Notes: generated by a model from the letters alone, not told the origin. Positions 50,584 to 59,580 are shown, counted from the stretch's first letter. The stretch: 64,000 bases of DNA from an uncultured Eubacteriales bacterium (GCA_934466515.1 CAKSLH010000003.1:1-64000); one strand, 5' to 3'. Translations and numbers: made by a program.

Positions 50584-51231
50584 TTGTTTGATGTTTTAAA
50601 AGAGGATATTCAGGCTATCAAGGACCGCGACCCCGCGGCAAGAAACAGCTTGGAGATTTTTCTGCTGTATCCGGGGCTTAAGGCTATAAGAATGTACAGA
50701 AAAGCGCATAAGGCTTTTTTAAAGGGTCATTTTTTCAGAGCCCGTCTTATTTCTCAGCGCGCCGCGAGAAAAACGGGGATTGAAATCCACCCCGGCGCTA
50801 CAATAGGCAGAAGGCTTGTTATCGACCACGGAACAGGTATAGTTATAGGCGAGACCGCCGAAATAGGCGACGATGTTCTTATCTATCAGGGAGTAACCTT
50901 GGGCGGCACGGGTAAGGACGAGGGCAAGCGCCACCCTACTATAGGCAATAATGTCATGATAAGCGCAGGCGCTAAGGTTTTAGGACCGATAAAGGTAGGA
51001 GACAATGCAAGAATTGCCGCAGGCGCGGTGGTTTTAAAGGAAGTCCCCGCAAATTCAACCGTTGTCGGAGTTCCCGCAAAGGTTGTAAGGCAAAACGGCA
51101 AGAAGGTAGAAAGAAAGCCGCTTGATCAGATTCATATTCCCGATCCTATCGAGCAGGAGATAAATGCTCTTAAGAATGAAATTAAATCGCTTAAAGCGCA
51201 GATAAATAAAAAGGGTGAAGACAAAAAATGA
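50584..51231 (+). CDS. cysE: Serine O-acetyltransferase CysE
   Basis: 215 aa. Left-handed beta-helix hexapeptide repeats from about 65 (HPGATIGRRLVIDHGTGIVI, GNNVMISAGAKVLG) and the short N-terminal helical domain of Gram-positive CysE. Makes O-acetylserine for cysteine. Start codon TTG 50584 with GGAG about 10 bp upstream. Overlaps cysS by 4 bp. Confidence 0.93.
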   Translation: MFDVLKEDIQAIKDRDPAARNSLEIFLLYPGLKAIRMYRKAHKAFLKGHFFRARLISQRAARKTGIEIHPGATIGRRLVIDHGTGIVIGETAEIGDDVLIYQGVTLGGTGKDEGKRHPTIGNNVMISAGAKVLGPIKVGDNARIAAGAVVLKEVPANSTVVGVPAKVVRQNGKKVERKPLDQIHIPDPIEQEINALKNEIKSLKAQINKKGEDKK

Positions 51232-52607
51232 AGATTTTCAATACTCTTACGAGAAATAAGGACGAATTCGTTCCGATAAATGAGGGCGAGGTTAAAATTT
51301 ATGCCTGCGGACCGACCGTTTATAATTTTATCCATATAGGAAATGCGCGTCCGCTGTGCGTTTTCGATGTTTTGCGCCGCTATCTTATCTGGCGCGGATA
51401 TAAGGTGAAATTCGTTCAGAATTTCACCGATATTGACGATAAGCTTATAAAAAAGGCAAATGAAGAGGGTATTACCGTCCCCGAGGTTGCCGAAAGATAT
51501 ATAAAGGAATTCAAGGTCGACTCAAAGGGGCTTAATGTCATGGAGGCTGATGTTCACCCGAGAGCCACCGAGAATATAGATAAAATTATAGAAATCATTT
51601 CCGAGCTTTTCGAAAAGGGCTATGCTTATAAGGCAGGAAACGATGTTTATTACCGCGCGAAAAGGTTTAAGGGCTACGGAAAGCTTTCCCATCAGCCCCT
51701 TGAGGATTTAGAGGCAGGTGCAAGAATTTCGGTCGGCGATATCAAAGAAGACCCGATGGATTTCTGCCTTTGGAAGGGCGCTAAGGAGGGCGAGCCTTTT
51801 TGGGAGTCGCCTTGGGGCAAGGGCAGACCCGGCTGGCACATAGAATGCTCCGCAATGGCAGGAAGATATTTGGGCAAAACCATTGATATCCACTGCGGCG
51901 GACTTGACCTTATTTTCCCCCATCATGAAAACGAAATCGCCCAGAGCGAGGCGGCAAACGGCTGCGAATTCGCACACTATTGGATGCACAACGGATTTAT
52001 AAATGTCGATAACCATAAAATGTCGAAATCGCTCAATAACTTCTTTACCGTCCGCGATGTTGCGAACGCTTACGGCTATGAGCCGATAAGATATCTTATG
52101 ATCTCCTCTCAGTACAGAGGGCCTATAAACTATTCGGTTGATATTATCGAGCAGAGCAAGAATGCTCTTGAAAGACTTTATACCTGCCGAGATAATATTG
52201 ATTTTGCGCTCAAAAACGCACCCGAGGGCGGAGAAAAGCCGGAATTCTGCGAGACAAGAAAGCAGGAATTTATTGCCGCTATGGACGATGACCTCAATAC
52301 TGCCGACGCACTTGCGGCGGTTTTCAACCTTGTCCGTGAAATAAACACCGCTATTGCAAACGGCGCTGGGAAAAGCACCCTCGAAGAGTGCGCGAGGACC
52401 TTTGATGAGCTGAACGGCGTTTTAGGTCTTGTTTATAACAGAAAAACGGATAATATCGACAGCGAGATAGAGGAGCTTATAAATAAGCGCACCGAGGCGA
52501 GAAAAAACAAGGACTTTAAAACCGCCGACGAAATAAGAGATAAATTAAAATCAATGGGAATTGTCCTTGAGGATACTCCGCAGGGTGTAAAATGGACGAG
52601 AGCTTAA
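51228..52607 (+). CDS. cysS: Cysteinyl-tRNA synthetase
   Basis: 459 aa class I enzyme: zinc/HIGH region CGPTVYNFIHIGNARP, WHIECSAMAG, HHENEIAQSEA, KMSKSLNNF at about 264-272, C-terminal anticodon helices. Coupled to cysE, linking cysteine supply and charging, as in many Firmicutes. Confidence 0.97.
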   Translation: MKIFNTLTRNKDEFVPINEGEVKIYACGPTVYNFIHIGNARPLCVFDVLRRYLIWRGYKVKFVQNFTDIDDKLIKKANEEGITVPEVAERYIKEFKVDSKGLNVMEADVHPRATENIDKIIEIISELFEKGYAYKAGNDVYYRAKRFKGYGKLSHQPLEDLEAGARISVGDIKEDPMDFCLWKGAKEGEPFWESPWGKGRPGWHIECSAMAGRYLGKTIDIHCGGLDLIFPHHENEIAQSEAANGCEFAHYWMHNGFINVDNHKMSKSLNNFFTVRDVANAYGYEPIRYLMISSQYRGPINYSVDIIEQSKNALERLYTCRDNIDFALKNAPEGGEKPEFCETRKQEFIAAMDDDLNTADALAAVFNLVREINTAIANGAGKSTLEECARTFDELNGVLGLVYNRKTDNIDSEIEELINKRTEARKNKDFKTADEIRDKLKSMGIVLEDTPQGVKWTRA

Positions 52608-53329
52608 TGCATGCCGAGCCTTTGGGAAACGGCAAGAGCATTTATGTTACAAAAAACCATACCTTCGGCACTGACGCGGTTCTGCTTGCCGATTTTGCAA
52701 AGAAATACAAAATAAAATCGGCGGTTGATCTCGGAACAGGCTGCGGTATAATAGGCTTTCTGCTTCTGCGCGATCTGCCCGAAGCAAAGGTTTTCGGTGT
52801 GGATATATCCGAAGAGGCGATTACTGCCGCGGAAAAAACCGCAGAGGATTTTGATTTTTTTAATTTCACACCCGTTTGCTCAAATTTAACCGAGCTCAAA
52901 TGTAAGCTTGAATTCGGGTGCCATGACCTTGTAGTCTGTAACCCGCCCTATAAGGCGAAAAACGCGGGGCTTACAAATGAAAATATGAAAATAAAAACCG
53001 CAAGGCATGAAACCGAGTGCAGCTTAAAGGATATAATTGAGGTTTCGGCAAAGCTTCTTAAAACCTCGGGCAAGCTTTGCATGTGCCACCGCCCCGAGAG
53101 ACTTGCCGAGCTTTTAAGGCTTATGAGCGAAAATAAAATCGAGCCGAAAAGGCTTAGAATTGTCTGCAAAAGCAAGGGGTGCGAGCCGTGGCTCGTCCTT
53201 GTAACGGGTGTGCGGTGCGCAAATACGGGGCTTAGAATAGACCCTCCGCTTTTTGTTTATGAAAACGGAAAATTTTCCGAGGAAATGCTGAAAATATACG
53301 GAACTTATAAGGAGGGACATGCCTTATGA
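52592..53329 (+). CDS. TrmN6-like tRNA/rRNA adenine-N6 methyltransferase
   Basis: 245 aa. SAM motif VDLGTGCGIIGFLLL, substrate-base motif CNPPYKAKNAG, and the N-terminal FGTDAVLLADF of the YabB/TrmN6 group, which acts on tRNA-Val A37. It overlaps cysS by 16 bp; an alternative ATG at 52607 abuts the cysS stop. Overlaps rsmI by 4 bp. Confidence 0.88.
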   Translation: MDESLMHAEPLGNGKSIYVTKNHTFGTDAVLLADFAKKYKIKSAVDLGTGCGIIGFLLLRDLPEAKVFGVDISEEAITAAEKTAEDFDFFNFTPVCSNLTELKCKLEFGCHDLVVCNPPYKAKNAGLTNENMKIKTARHETECSLKDIIEVSAKLLKTSGKLCMCHRPERLAELLRLMSENKIEPKRLRIVCKSKGCEPWLVLVTGVRCANTGLRIDPPLFVYENGKFSEEMLKIYGTYKEGHAL

Positions 53330-54147
53330 GCGGAAAGCTTTATGTTGTGGGAACGCCCATAGGAAATTTAGAGGATATGTCGCCGAGAGCGGTGCGTATT
53401 TTAAGAGAATCGGACTTTATCGCCGCAGAGGACACAAGGGTTACCTTAAAGCTTTTAAATCATTTTGAAATAAAAAAGGAACTTGTGTCTTATTATGAGC
53501 ATAATAAGATTGAAAAGGGCGCGTATCTGCTGAACAGAATTCTGAGCGGAGAAAGCATGGCTCTTGTAACCGATGCCGGAATGCCGGCTATTTCAGACCC
53601 CGGAGAGGATCTCGTGAGAGAGGCGAGAATTAAGGGCGTGCCGATAGAATCGGTCCCCGGACCCGTCGCTTTTGCGACGGCGCTGAGCATTTCCGGAATG
53701 GAATCGGGAAGATTTTGCTTTGAGGGCTTTTTATCGGTAAATAAGCCGTCAAGAAGAAAGCACCTTGAAGAAATAAAGGATGAAAAAAGGACTCTTGTTT
53801 TTTATGAGGCTCCGCATAAGCTTCTTGCTACCTTAAAGGATTTTGAGCAGACCTTGGGAGACAGAAAAATCGCAGTCTGCAAGGAGCTTACTAAAATTCA
53901 CGAATCGGTCTTTCTTTTTACGCTAAGCGAAGCATACGCTTATTTTTCGCAAAATCCTCCTAAAGGGGAATATGTCCTTATAATCGAGGGCAAAAAAGAG
54001 GAAAAACGCGAATTTTCGCTGTCAGAGGCGGCGGAGCTTGCAAAAAAATTTTTAAATGAGGGGCAGTCCGCGTCAACAGCGGCTAAAGAAGCGGCAAGGA
54101 TAACCGGTGTTAAGAAAAGCGAGATTTATAAAGAAATCTGTACTTGA
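53326..54147 (+). CDS. rsmI: 16S rRNA 2'-O-ribose C1402 methyltransferase RsmI
   Basis: 273 aa tetrapyrrole-methylase fold: LYVVGTPIGNLEDMSPRAVR, EDTRVTLKLLNHF, ALVTDAGMPAISDPGEDLV and FYEAPHKLLATL. Methylates the decoding-site cytidine of 16S rRNA. Follows the TrmN6-like gene, a standard pairing. Confidence 0.95.
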   Translation: MSGKLYVVGTPIGNLEDMSPRAVRILRESDFIAAEDTRVTLKLLNHFEIKKELVSYYEHNKIEKGAYLLNRILSGESMALVTDAGMPAISDPGEDLVREARIKGVPIESVPGPVAFATALSISGMESGRFCFEGFLSVNKPSRRKHLEEIKDEKRTLVFYEAPHKLLATLKDFEQTLGDRKIAVCKELTKIHESVFLFTLSEAYAYFSQNPPKGEYVLIIEGKKEEKREFSLSEAAELAKKFLNEGQSASTAAKEAARITGVKKSEIYKEICT

Positions 54148-54205
54148 TTTTTTAACATTTAGGGTATATCATATTAGTACTAATTGTGTGTAAGGCAGGG
54201 ATAGT

Positions 54206-55783
54206 ATGACGGACGGGAATAAAAACGAACTGAACTTCGATTTCGGCTCCGATACCGAATATTCCGATTTTAATGATATTTCCTCAAGCTCTAATAAAAA
54301 GAAGAATTTTGAGGATGTTTATTCAAATTCAAAAGAGGATTTAGGAAAGATTACCGATAACGATTTTATAACCCTCGATTCGGTTTCTAAGAATAAATAC
54401 CGCCGCAAGCAGCACGGCTTTATCGGATTTTTTAAGAATATCGGCTATGCAATTTCCGATTGGTGGGGCAGAAGAAGAAAATGGCAGAAGGCTCTGCTTA
54501 TTTCGGTTACCGCAATAGTGCTTGTCCTTGCAATTCTTTATGCTTATATCGGACGGGTTTTCGACTACTCGTTTAACGACGATAAGAAAAACCTCGGAAT
54601 TACAAAAGTTATTGACGATAAGATTATAAATGTCGCGCTTTTCGGCCTTGATACAAGAGGCGTAAATTCCTTTACCGGAAATTCCGACTCTATAATGATT
54701 TTAAGCATAAATACTATAAATAAAAAGGTTAAAATAATGTCCGTTATGCGTGATACTCTCGTTCCTATCGAGCGCAACGGAAAGACAACCTATGCAAAAA
54801 TCAACGCGGCTTACGGCTGGGGAGGACCCGAGCTTGCTGTTAAGACCTTAAATCAGTGCTTTAATCTCGATATTTCGGATTATGCAACCGTTAATTTCTA
54901 CGGAATGGTAGATATTATTGACGCGGTAGGCGGAATTGAGGCCACCATTACAGAGGACGAGCTGTCCGATAAAGGTCCTGAAAAACCGGGACTTAACGGC
55001 TGTATGGGCGAAATTTGTAAATATATGAACCTTAATATCAATAAATATCTGATAAATAAGGCAGGCACCCAGCATTTAAACGGCGTACAGGCTGTCGCCT
55101 ATTCAAGAATAAGATATTGCCGCTCCGTTTGGGACACGAATAACGATTACGGCAGAACAGACCGCCAGAGACATGTTATGCAGGAGCTTTTCAATAAGGC
55201 AAAGACCCTTAAAAAGAGCCAGTATTTCTCTCTCGCAAATGCGCTTATCCCCTGCACCAAAACCTCAATGTCTACAACCGAGATTATAAATATTGCCGCA
55301 AGCGTGTTGCTTAATTCTCCCGAATTCGAGCAGTACAGAATTCCGCAGAACGAATTCCTTATGCCTGCTCCCTCGGGAAGCTTCGGCTCGGTGCTTTATT
55401 ATGACCTTGATTATGTTTCAAGACTTATTCACGGAATTATTTATGACGGCGAAACCTTAGACAGCTTCGTTGAGAAAAACGGAATTGATAAAAACCCGTG
55501 GTACGGCAAGGGCAGCTCGGTAAAGGGAAACAGTACAACCGCTTCTTCCGCATCAAAGCCTGTCACTTCATCAAAGCCTGCCGTCAGCAGTGACGATACA
55601 AGCACCGGTTCTTCTGATACAAGCACCGGCTATTCATCCCCGTCCTCTTCTTCGTCGTCATCCTCATCGTCTTCTTCGTCAAGCAGTTCTTCGGACAACT
55701 CAACAGTCAAGCCCTCAGAGCCTTCAAGCACGGAGCCGAGCTCAACAGAGCCTGAGAAGCCTTCAGGGGAGGAAACAGAGTGA
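54206..55783 (+). CDS. LytR-CpsA-Psr (LCP) family glycopolymer transferase with Ser-rich tail
   Basis: 525 aa. Cytoplasmic acidic N-terminus (1-85), membrane helix at about 93-113, LCP domain (about 140-345) with FGLDTRGVNSFTGNSDSIMI, VMRDTLVP, and Arg-rich YSRIRYCRSVWD and DYGRTDRQRHVM. Such proteins attach teichoic-acid-like polymers to peptidoglycan. The last about 85 residues are Ser/Thr/Pro-rich; the Ser run at 55638-55700 is a TCN-codon tract. GTG of the next gene overlaps the stop. Confidence 0.9.
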   Translation: MTDGNKNELNFDFGSDTEYSDFNDISSSSNKKKNFEDVYSNSKEDLGKITDNDFITLDSVSKNKYRRKQHGFIGFFKNIGYAISDWWGRRRKWQKALLISVTAIVLVLAILYAYIGRVFDYSFNDDKKNLGITKVIDDKIINVALFGLDTRGVNSFTGNSDSIMILSINTINKKVKIMSVMRDTLVPIERNGKTTYAKINAAYGWGGPELAVKTLNQCFNLDISDYATVNFYGMVDIIDAVGGIEATITEDELSDKGPEKPGLNGCMGEICKYMNLNINKYLINKAGTQHLNGVQAVAYSRIRYCRSVWDTNNDYGRTDRQRHVMQELFNKAKTLKKSQYFSLANALIPCTKTSMSTTEIINIAASVLLNSPEFEQYRIPQNEFLMPAPSGSFGSVLYYDLDYVSRLIHGIIYDGETLDSFVEKNGIDKNPWYGKGSSVKGNSTTASSASKPVTSSKPAVSSDDTSTGSSDTSTGYSSPSSSSSSSSSSSSSSSSSDNSTVKPSEPSSTEPSSTEPEKPSGEETE

Positions 55784-55965
55784 AAAAGAGCATAACAAAT
55801 TGCGAAACCTGCGCAAATTATTTGTATGACGAAGAGTCGCAGACCTATTTTTGCGACTGCTCTCTTGACGAGGACGAAATGTTCAGATTTTTAACGGGCA
55901 GTAATTTTAACTGCCCGTATTATGATTTTTATGATGAATATAAAATTGTAAGAAAGCAAAACTGA
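55780..55965 (+). CDS. DUF6472-like small Cys-rich protein
   Basis: 61 aa with pairs CETCANY, FCDCSLDED and NCPYYDFYDEY that could bind a metal. I recognise the pattern as the DUF6472 group of Clostridia with moderate certainty. GTG start at 55780 overlaps the LCP stop by 4 bp, with AGGGGAGG upstream. Confidence 0.75.
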   Translation: MKKSITNCETCANYLYDEESQTYFCDCSLDEDEMFRFLTGSNFNCPYYDFYDEYKIVRKQN

Positions 55966-55986
55966 TAAAAACCGAGGTATAAAAAT

Positions 55987-56826
55987 ATGCTTTATTTTTA
56001 TGTTATCCTTTGCGCGGCAATTATCCCTCTGCTTGACAGGCTGGGTGTGCCGATTTTAAGACAGAGCTATTCTGTTTGGCTTGTTCCTTTGATTTTCTTC
56101 GGCGGAATACTTATTTGCATTATTCTGCATTTTTTAAGCCTTTTATTGGTTTTCGGATTTGTAAATATAAAAAAGGAAAGAAAGCCCTGCTCAAGGCTTT
56201 GCAGAAAATATGTCGCTTCAACGCTTACATTGTTTTTTAAGGTTATCGGTGTAAGAATTCATGCGAGCGGACTAGAAAAAATCCCCGAAAGCGAAAGCTT
56301 TTTGCTTGTATGCAATCATATTCACCCCATTGACCCAGCGATATTTTTAAGCCTTTTGCCTGAGGTAGATTTAAGATTTATCGCAAAAAAAGAGGTTTAT
56401 GAAACAATGCCTTTTGTCGCAAAGGCGCTTCATAAGCTCGGCGGACTGCCTATCGACAGGGAAAATAACCGCGAGGGTGCTAAAACGATTATTAAAGCCA
56501 TAAATATTATTAAGCATAATGAAGGCACTATAGGAATTTTCCCCGAGGGGTATACCTCGCGCGACGGCGAGCTTCACGAGCTCAGAAACGGGTCGCTTAA
56601 AATTGCGACCAAATCGGGTTGTAAAATAGCGGTCTGCACGCTTACAAACACTCCGCTTATTCTTAAAAATATGTTCCGCCGAAAAACCGATGTTTATATG
56701 GATGTGGCAGAGGTTTTAACTCCCGACGAATTCGGGGAGAATACTAATGAGCTCGGCGAAAAGGTTCACGCAATTATGCAAAAATCCATTGAAAGCGAGC
56801 GAGAAAAATGCAAGAAATCGCAATAA
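55987..56826 (+). CDS. plsC: 1-acyl-sn-glycerol-3-phosphate acyltransferase (PlsC family)
   Basis: 279 aa. Two N-terminal membrane helices, then catalytic HX4D motif NHIHPIDPAIF, LGGLPIDREN and IFPEGYTSRDGELHELRNG. Makes phosphatidic acid. The N-terminal extension of about 70 residues is longer than the minimal enzyme. Overlaps the flavin reductase gene by 19 bp. Confidence 0.88.
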   Translation: MLYFYVILCAAIIPLLDRLGVPILRQSYSVWLVPLIFFGGILICIILHFLSLLLVFGFVNIKKERKPCSRLCRKYVASTLTLFFKVIGVRIHASGLEKIPESESFLLVCNHIHPIDPAIFLSLLPEVDLRFIAKKEVYETMPFVAKALHKLGGLPIDRENNREGAKTIIKAINIIKHNEGTIGIFPEGYTSRDGELHELRNGSLKIATKSGCKIAVCTLTNTPLILKNMFRRKTDVYMDVAEVLTPDEFGENTNELGEKVHAIMQKSIESEREKCKKSQ

Positions 56827-57302
56827 AAGAGTTAAAAGAAAACTTTATTAAGGACATTTCCGATGAATGGATGCTTATATCCGCAGGGAATGAGAAAAAA
56901 TATAATATGATGACTGCTTCTTGGGGCTTTATGGGCGAAATATGGGGCGAGGATTCGGTAGTTATATTTATCCGCCCTCAAAGATACACGCTTGAATTCG
57001 TAGAAAAATATGATACATTTTCCCTTTCGTTTTACGGCACTGATAAACAAATTCATAAGCTTTGCGGCCATATCTCGGGAAGAGATGTCGATAAAATGAA
57101 GGAATCAGGGCTGACACCCGAATTTGTCTGCGGCGCACCCTGCTTTAAGGAAGCAAGGCTTAATATCGTCTGCAAAAAAATGTATACCGACAGAATTAAA
57201 CCCGAAAACTTCATTGATAAATCAAAGGATACAAAATGGTATCTTGACTCAGACCACCATATCGTTTTTATCGCAAAAATCGAAAAAGCGTTTTTGGGGT
57301 AA
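56808..57302 (+). CDS. Flavin reductase-like FMN-binding protein
   Basis: 164 aa. MMTASWGFMGEIWGEDSVVI and IRPQRYTLEFVEKYDTFSLS mark the flavoredoxin/flavin-reductase split-barrel family binding FMN. Electron donor and partner unknown. Repeat R copy 7 starts right after its stop codon. Confidence 0.88.
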   Translation: MQEIAIKELKENFIKDISDEWMLISAGNEKKYNMMTASWGFMGEIWGEDSVVIFIRPQRYTLEFVEKYDTFSLSFYGTDKQIHKLCGHISGRDVDKMKESGLTPEFVCGAPCFKEARLNIVCKKMYTDRIKPENFIDKSKDTKWYLDSDHHIVFIAKIEKAFLG

Positions 57303-57417
57303 ATGTGTGCCTTACGGCACTGATGTAACCAAAACAAGGCTCCCTTCTTATTGACGAAAGTCAATATAGAGGGGAGCTGTCGCGCTTTATGCGCGGCTGA
57401 GGGGTATTCTTCTAGAT
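57303..57417 (+). repeat. Interspersed hairpin repeat R, copy 7 (internally deleted)
   Basis: GTGTGCCTTACGGCAC, then ATGTAACCAAA joined directly to AAGGCTCCCTTCTT: the middle hairpin module is missing. The rest (TTGACGAAAGTCAA, GCGCTTTATGCGC, CTGAGGGGTATT) is intact. Its end joins the SLOG gene with the same junction as copy 2. Confidence 0.9.
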
Positions 57418-57418
57418 T

Positions 57419-57832
57419 TTAAATACTTATAATCCTTTTTCCTTTTCTTCTTGCTATATCCGTAAAATGGCTTGCTCCGTTTGTTAAATCGTTTCTTACA
57501 AATGATATTACTATATCCGAATTATTTATCATCCAATTATTGCGGTAAATTATTCTGAAACGGGGCAAAGCGTTTTCTATTCCGTCGGGAAATACGGTTT
57601 CATATTTTTCCGTTAAGTATTTATCAAGTCTAGATAATACTACAGTATACCTTATATCGGTATACTGTTTTTTTAATTCTTCAAGTACTTGCTTTACATT
57701 ACTGTCAAATCCGCCGTTATGTCCTATCAAAAAATCCTTTACTCCCTCTTTTATAAGCTTTTCGATTTCTTCTTTCAGCTTTTCATTGTTTTTTCCGTTG
57801 TAACTTCGGTGTCCGAAAAATGTACAGGTCAT
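57419..57832 (-). CDS. SLOG/Rossmann-like protein of cassette 2
   Basis: 137 aa paralogue of the protein at 7261-7674; differs at six positions, all in the first 36 residues (12 C/N, 14 E/K, 15 C/N, 26 V/L, 28 N/K, 36 V/I), then identical. The shared DNA spans 57397-57725. Same unknown function and same divergent XRE neighbour. Ribosome binding site AAAGGAG upstream of ATG 57832. Confidence 0.75.
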   Translation of the reverse strand: MTCTFFGHRSYNGKNNEKLKEEIEKLIKEGVKDFLIGHNGGFDSNVKQVLEELKKQYTDIRYTVVLSRLDKYLTEKYETVFPDGIENALPRFRIIYRNNWMINNSDIVISFVRNDLTNGASHFTDIARRKGKRIISI

Positions 57833-57847
57833 AATTTTAATCTCCTT

Positions 57848-57916
57848 TAGGCTATGTATAGACTAATAGTATCATACATAGCCTACTTTATGCAAGCATT
57901 TATTGTAGCATAAAGT
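57848..57916. promoter_or_regulatory. Two operator-like dyads of cassette 2
   Basis: TAGGCTATGTAT (57848-57859) with ATACATAGCCTA (57874-57885), and ACTTTATGC (57885-57893) with GCATAAAGT (57908-57916). Both have 14-bp spacers and sit in the 97 bp between the divergent genes. They bear no likeness to the ACCC-N6-GGGT sites of cassette 1, which fits the different XRE protein. Confidence 0.7.
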
Positions 57917-57929
57917 TGGAGATGATTTT

Positions 57930-58172
57930 ATGAACACGGTAACAGCAGTAAAAGAAAGAATATTTGAATTATGTGATGAAAGGAATATTTCTATAAATAA
58001 ATTGGCGACAATATGTGCATTGCCGCCGTCTTCGGTGAAAAATATTCTATACGGAAAAAGCTTAAATCCCAAGCTCCTTACTATAAAAATGATTTGCGAC
58101 GGATTGGAAATAACCTTAGCGGAATTTTTTAATACCGAGTCATTCAATAATTTAGAGCAGGAAATAAAATAG
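57930..58172 (+). CDS. XRE-family HTH repressor of cassette 2
   Basis: 80 aa: helix-turn-helix in NISINKLATICALPPSSVKN and KNPKLLTIKMICDG-like third helix region, short acidic tail. Resembles the XRE protein at 6861 in size and layout (INKLA, TI+MICDGLEITLAEF) but is clearly diverged. Ribosome binding site GGAGATG upstream. Repeat R copy 8 starts at its stop codon. Confidence 0.85.
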   Translation: MNTVTAVKERIFELCDERNISINKLATICALPPSSVKNILYGKSLNPKLLTIKMICDGLEITLAEFFNTESFNNLEQEIK

Positions 58173-58418
58173 ATGTGCGCTTGACAGCGCTGATGTAACC
58201 AAACCCTATCGTCAAGGGCTACGCCTTGACACTTCCCCTTCCAACTGAAGGGGAAGCTTTGGTTTCTGCTGAAACTAAAGAAAAGGCTCCCTTCTTATTG
58301 ACGAAAGTCAATATAGAGGGGAGCTGTCGCGCTTTATGCGCGGCTGAGGGGTATTCTTTTAGATGTTAGACATTAGATTTTAGATATTAGACCGATGTGT
58401 GCCTTACGGCTCGAAAAT
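58173..58418 (+). repeat. Interspersed hairpin repeat R, copy 8
   Basis: Full copy: GATGTGCGCTTGACAGCGC variant of the first hairpin, GTCAAGGGCTACGCCTTGAC hairpin, TTGACGAAAGTCAA, GCGCTTTATGCGC, CTGAGGGGTATT, TAGATNT heptamers and a second GTGTGCC stub. Same orientation as copy 7, so it forms a direct repeat around cassette 2. Confidence 0.9.
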
Positions 58419-58429
58419 TAAATATAAAT

Positions 58430-59209
58430 TTATTTAAGTCTGCTATTTGCATTCCGGCAGCTAAATTCAAGCCCGAAAAGCCTTATTGCGTTTGTATACA
58501 TAACCTTTTCTGCTTCGGTTCCTGTTTTTTTATAGTATTCGGGGTAATATTCAGGGTCTGCGTAGGTATCGGGACCGCCTATCGGGCTGTCGGTGCCGAA
58601 CATTATTTTGTCCTCGGCGCATGAATTTTTCGCCCTTTCGATAATATCTGATTTTACCCATGCGGTGTCGGCATAAATATTTTTATGATTTTTTACAGCC
58701 TCTAATGCCTCGCTGTTATCGCTTGCAAGCGACATGTGCCCTAAAATCATTTTAACATCGGGGAATTTTTCAGATGCGTTTAAAACATAGCGGACTTTTG
58801 AAAAATCGGTGTCCTGAGTATGAAAAAGCACGGGAAGAGAATATTTTTCAGCTAAGGACAAATAAGGATAAAAAGCTTCGCTGTCGGCTCTTATTCCCGA
58901 TATATCAGGGTGGATTTTAAGCCCTTTTATAATATCCCTGTTATCGGTATAAAGCTTTTCAAAAGCTTTAATATCGGTCGTTTCCGACGGAGCGCACCAA
59001 AGCATAACGCCTAATTTATCCTTATTTTCTCTTGCGGTATTTATGGCTTCAATATTTCCCTCAAGCTCATAATTTCCGTAACCGCAGGCTATGTTTGAGA
59101 TAAGCGCATAATCAATATTGTATTTTTTCATGCCCTCAAGCTGAAATTCGGGCGGCATGTTGAATTTCCCTTTAACAACGCCTATATGCGCGTGAATATC
59201 AATAATCAT
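58430..59209 (-). CDS. Amidohydrolase-family metal-dependent TIM-barrel hydrolase
   Basis: 259 aa. Metal ligands in DIHAHIG (N-terminus), FHTQDTD, LGHMS and MFGTDSPIGG, the amidohydrolase-2 set. Substrate unknown. ATG 59209 is the start expected for this family (MIIDIHAHIG); the longer frame upstream runs through element E3 and is not coding. Confidence 0.87.
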   Translation of the reverse strand: MIIDIHAHIGVVKGKFNMPPEFQLEGMKKYNIDYALISNIACGYGNYELEGNIEAINTARENKDKLGVMLWCAPSETTDIKAFEKLYTDNRDIIKGLKIHPDISGIRADSEAFYPYLSLAEKYSLPVLFHTQDTDFSKVRYVLNASEKFPDVKMILGHMSLASDNSEALEAVKNHKNIYADTAWVKSDIIERAKNSCAEDKIMFGTDSPIGGPDTYADPEYYPEYYKKTGTEAEKVMYTNAIRLFGLEFSCRNANSRLK

Positions 59210-59299
59210 TTTAAAGCCCCGCTTTCGTATTTTTAAGTATATCATAAATGTTAATAAAATCAATATTGAAATTTTTGCGAAAATGTGTGATAATATTAC

Positions 59300-59580
59300 G
59301 GTAGTGTGACAGGACTCGAACCTGTCACGCCTACGAAACAAAATTTTGCATAATACATTGCCTCAAAACTTGAAATACGGCAGTATTCCTGCGTTTAGTC
59401 GGCTTCGTCTTATAACAAAATTTTTAGTTTCGGTAGGTTAAAAGTTTCTGCCGCCGAGTTTTTTATTCGGCGAAGCGAGAAATTTGCAGCAAGGCTGGCG
59501 CCTTGCAAAAATGAACGCAAAGCCGCAATCTAAAAGGCGGCGAGCGAAACCGCGGCAGGTTCGAGTCCTGTCACACTACG
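59300..59580. mobile_element. Inverted-repeat element E3 with T-arm-like ends
   Basis: 281 bp between the amidohydrolase and the next gene. Ends CGGTAGTGTGACAGGACTCG and its complement CGAGTCCTGTCACACTACGG form a long near-perfect inverted repeat containing a tRNA T-arm-like GTTCGAGTCC. Inside: AATAC-GGCA-GTATT hairpin (59374-59387), TTTGCAGCAAGG/CCTTGCAAA, a CGCCG hairpin and the CGAGCGAA motif. No tRNA can be folded and no ORF is credible. Confidence 0.65.

Noticed and set aside
59300..59580. A tRNA gene in element E3
   Set aside because: Only a T-arm-like sequence occurs; no D arm, anticodon arm or acceptor can be placed.
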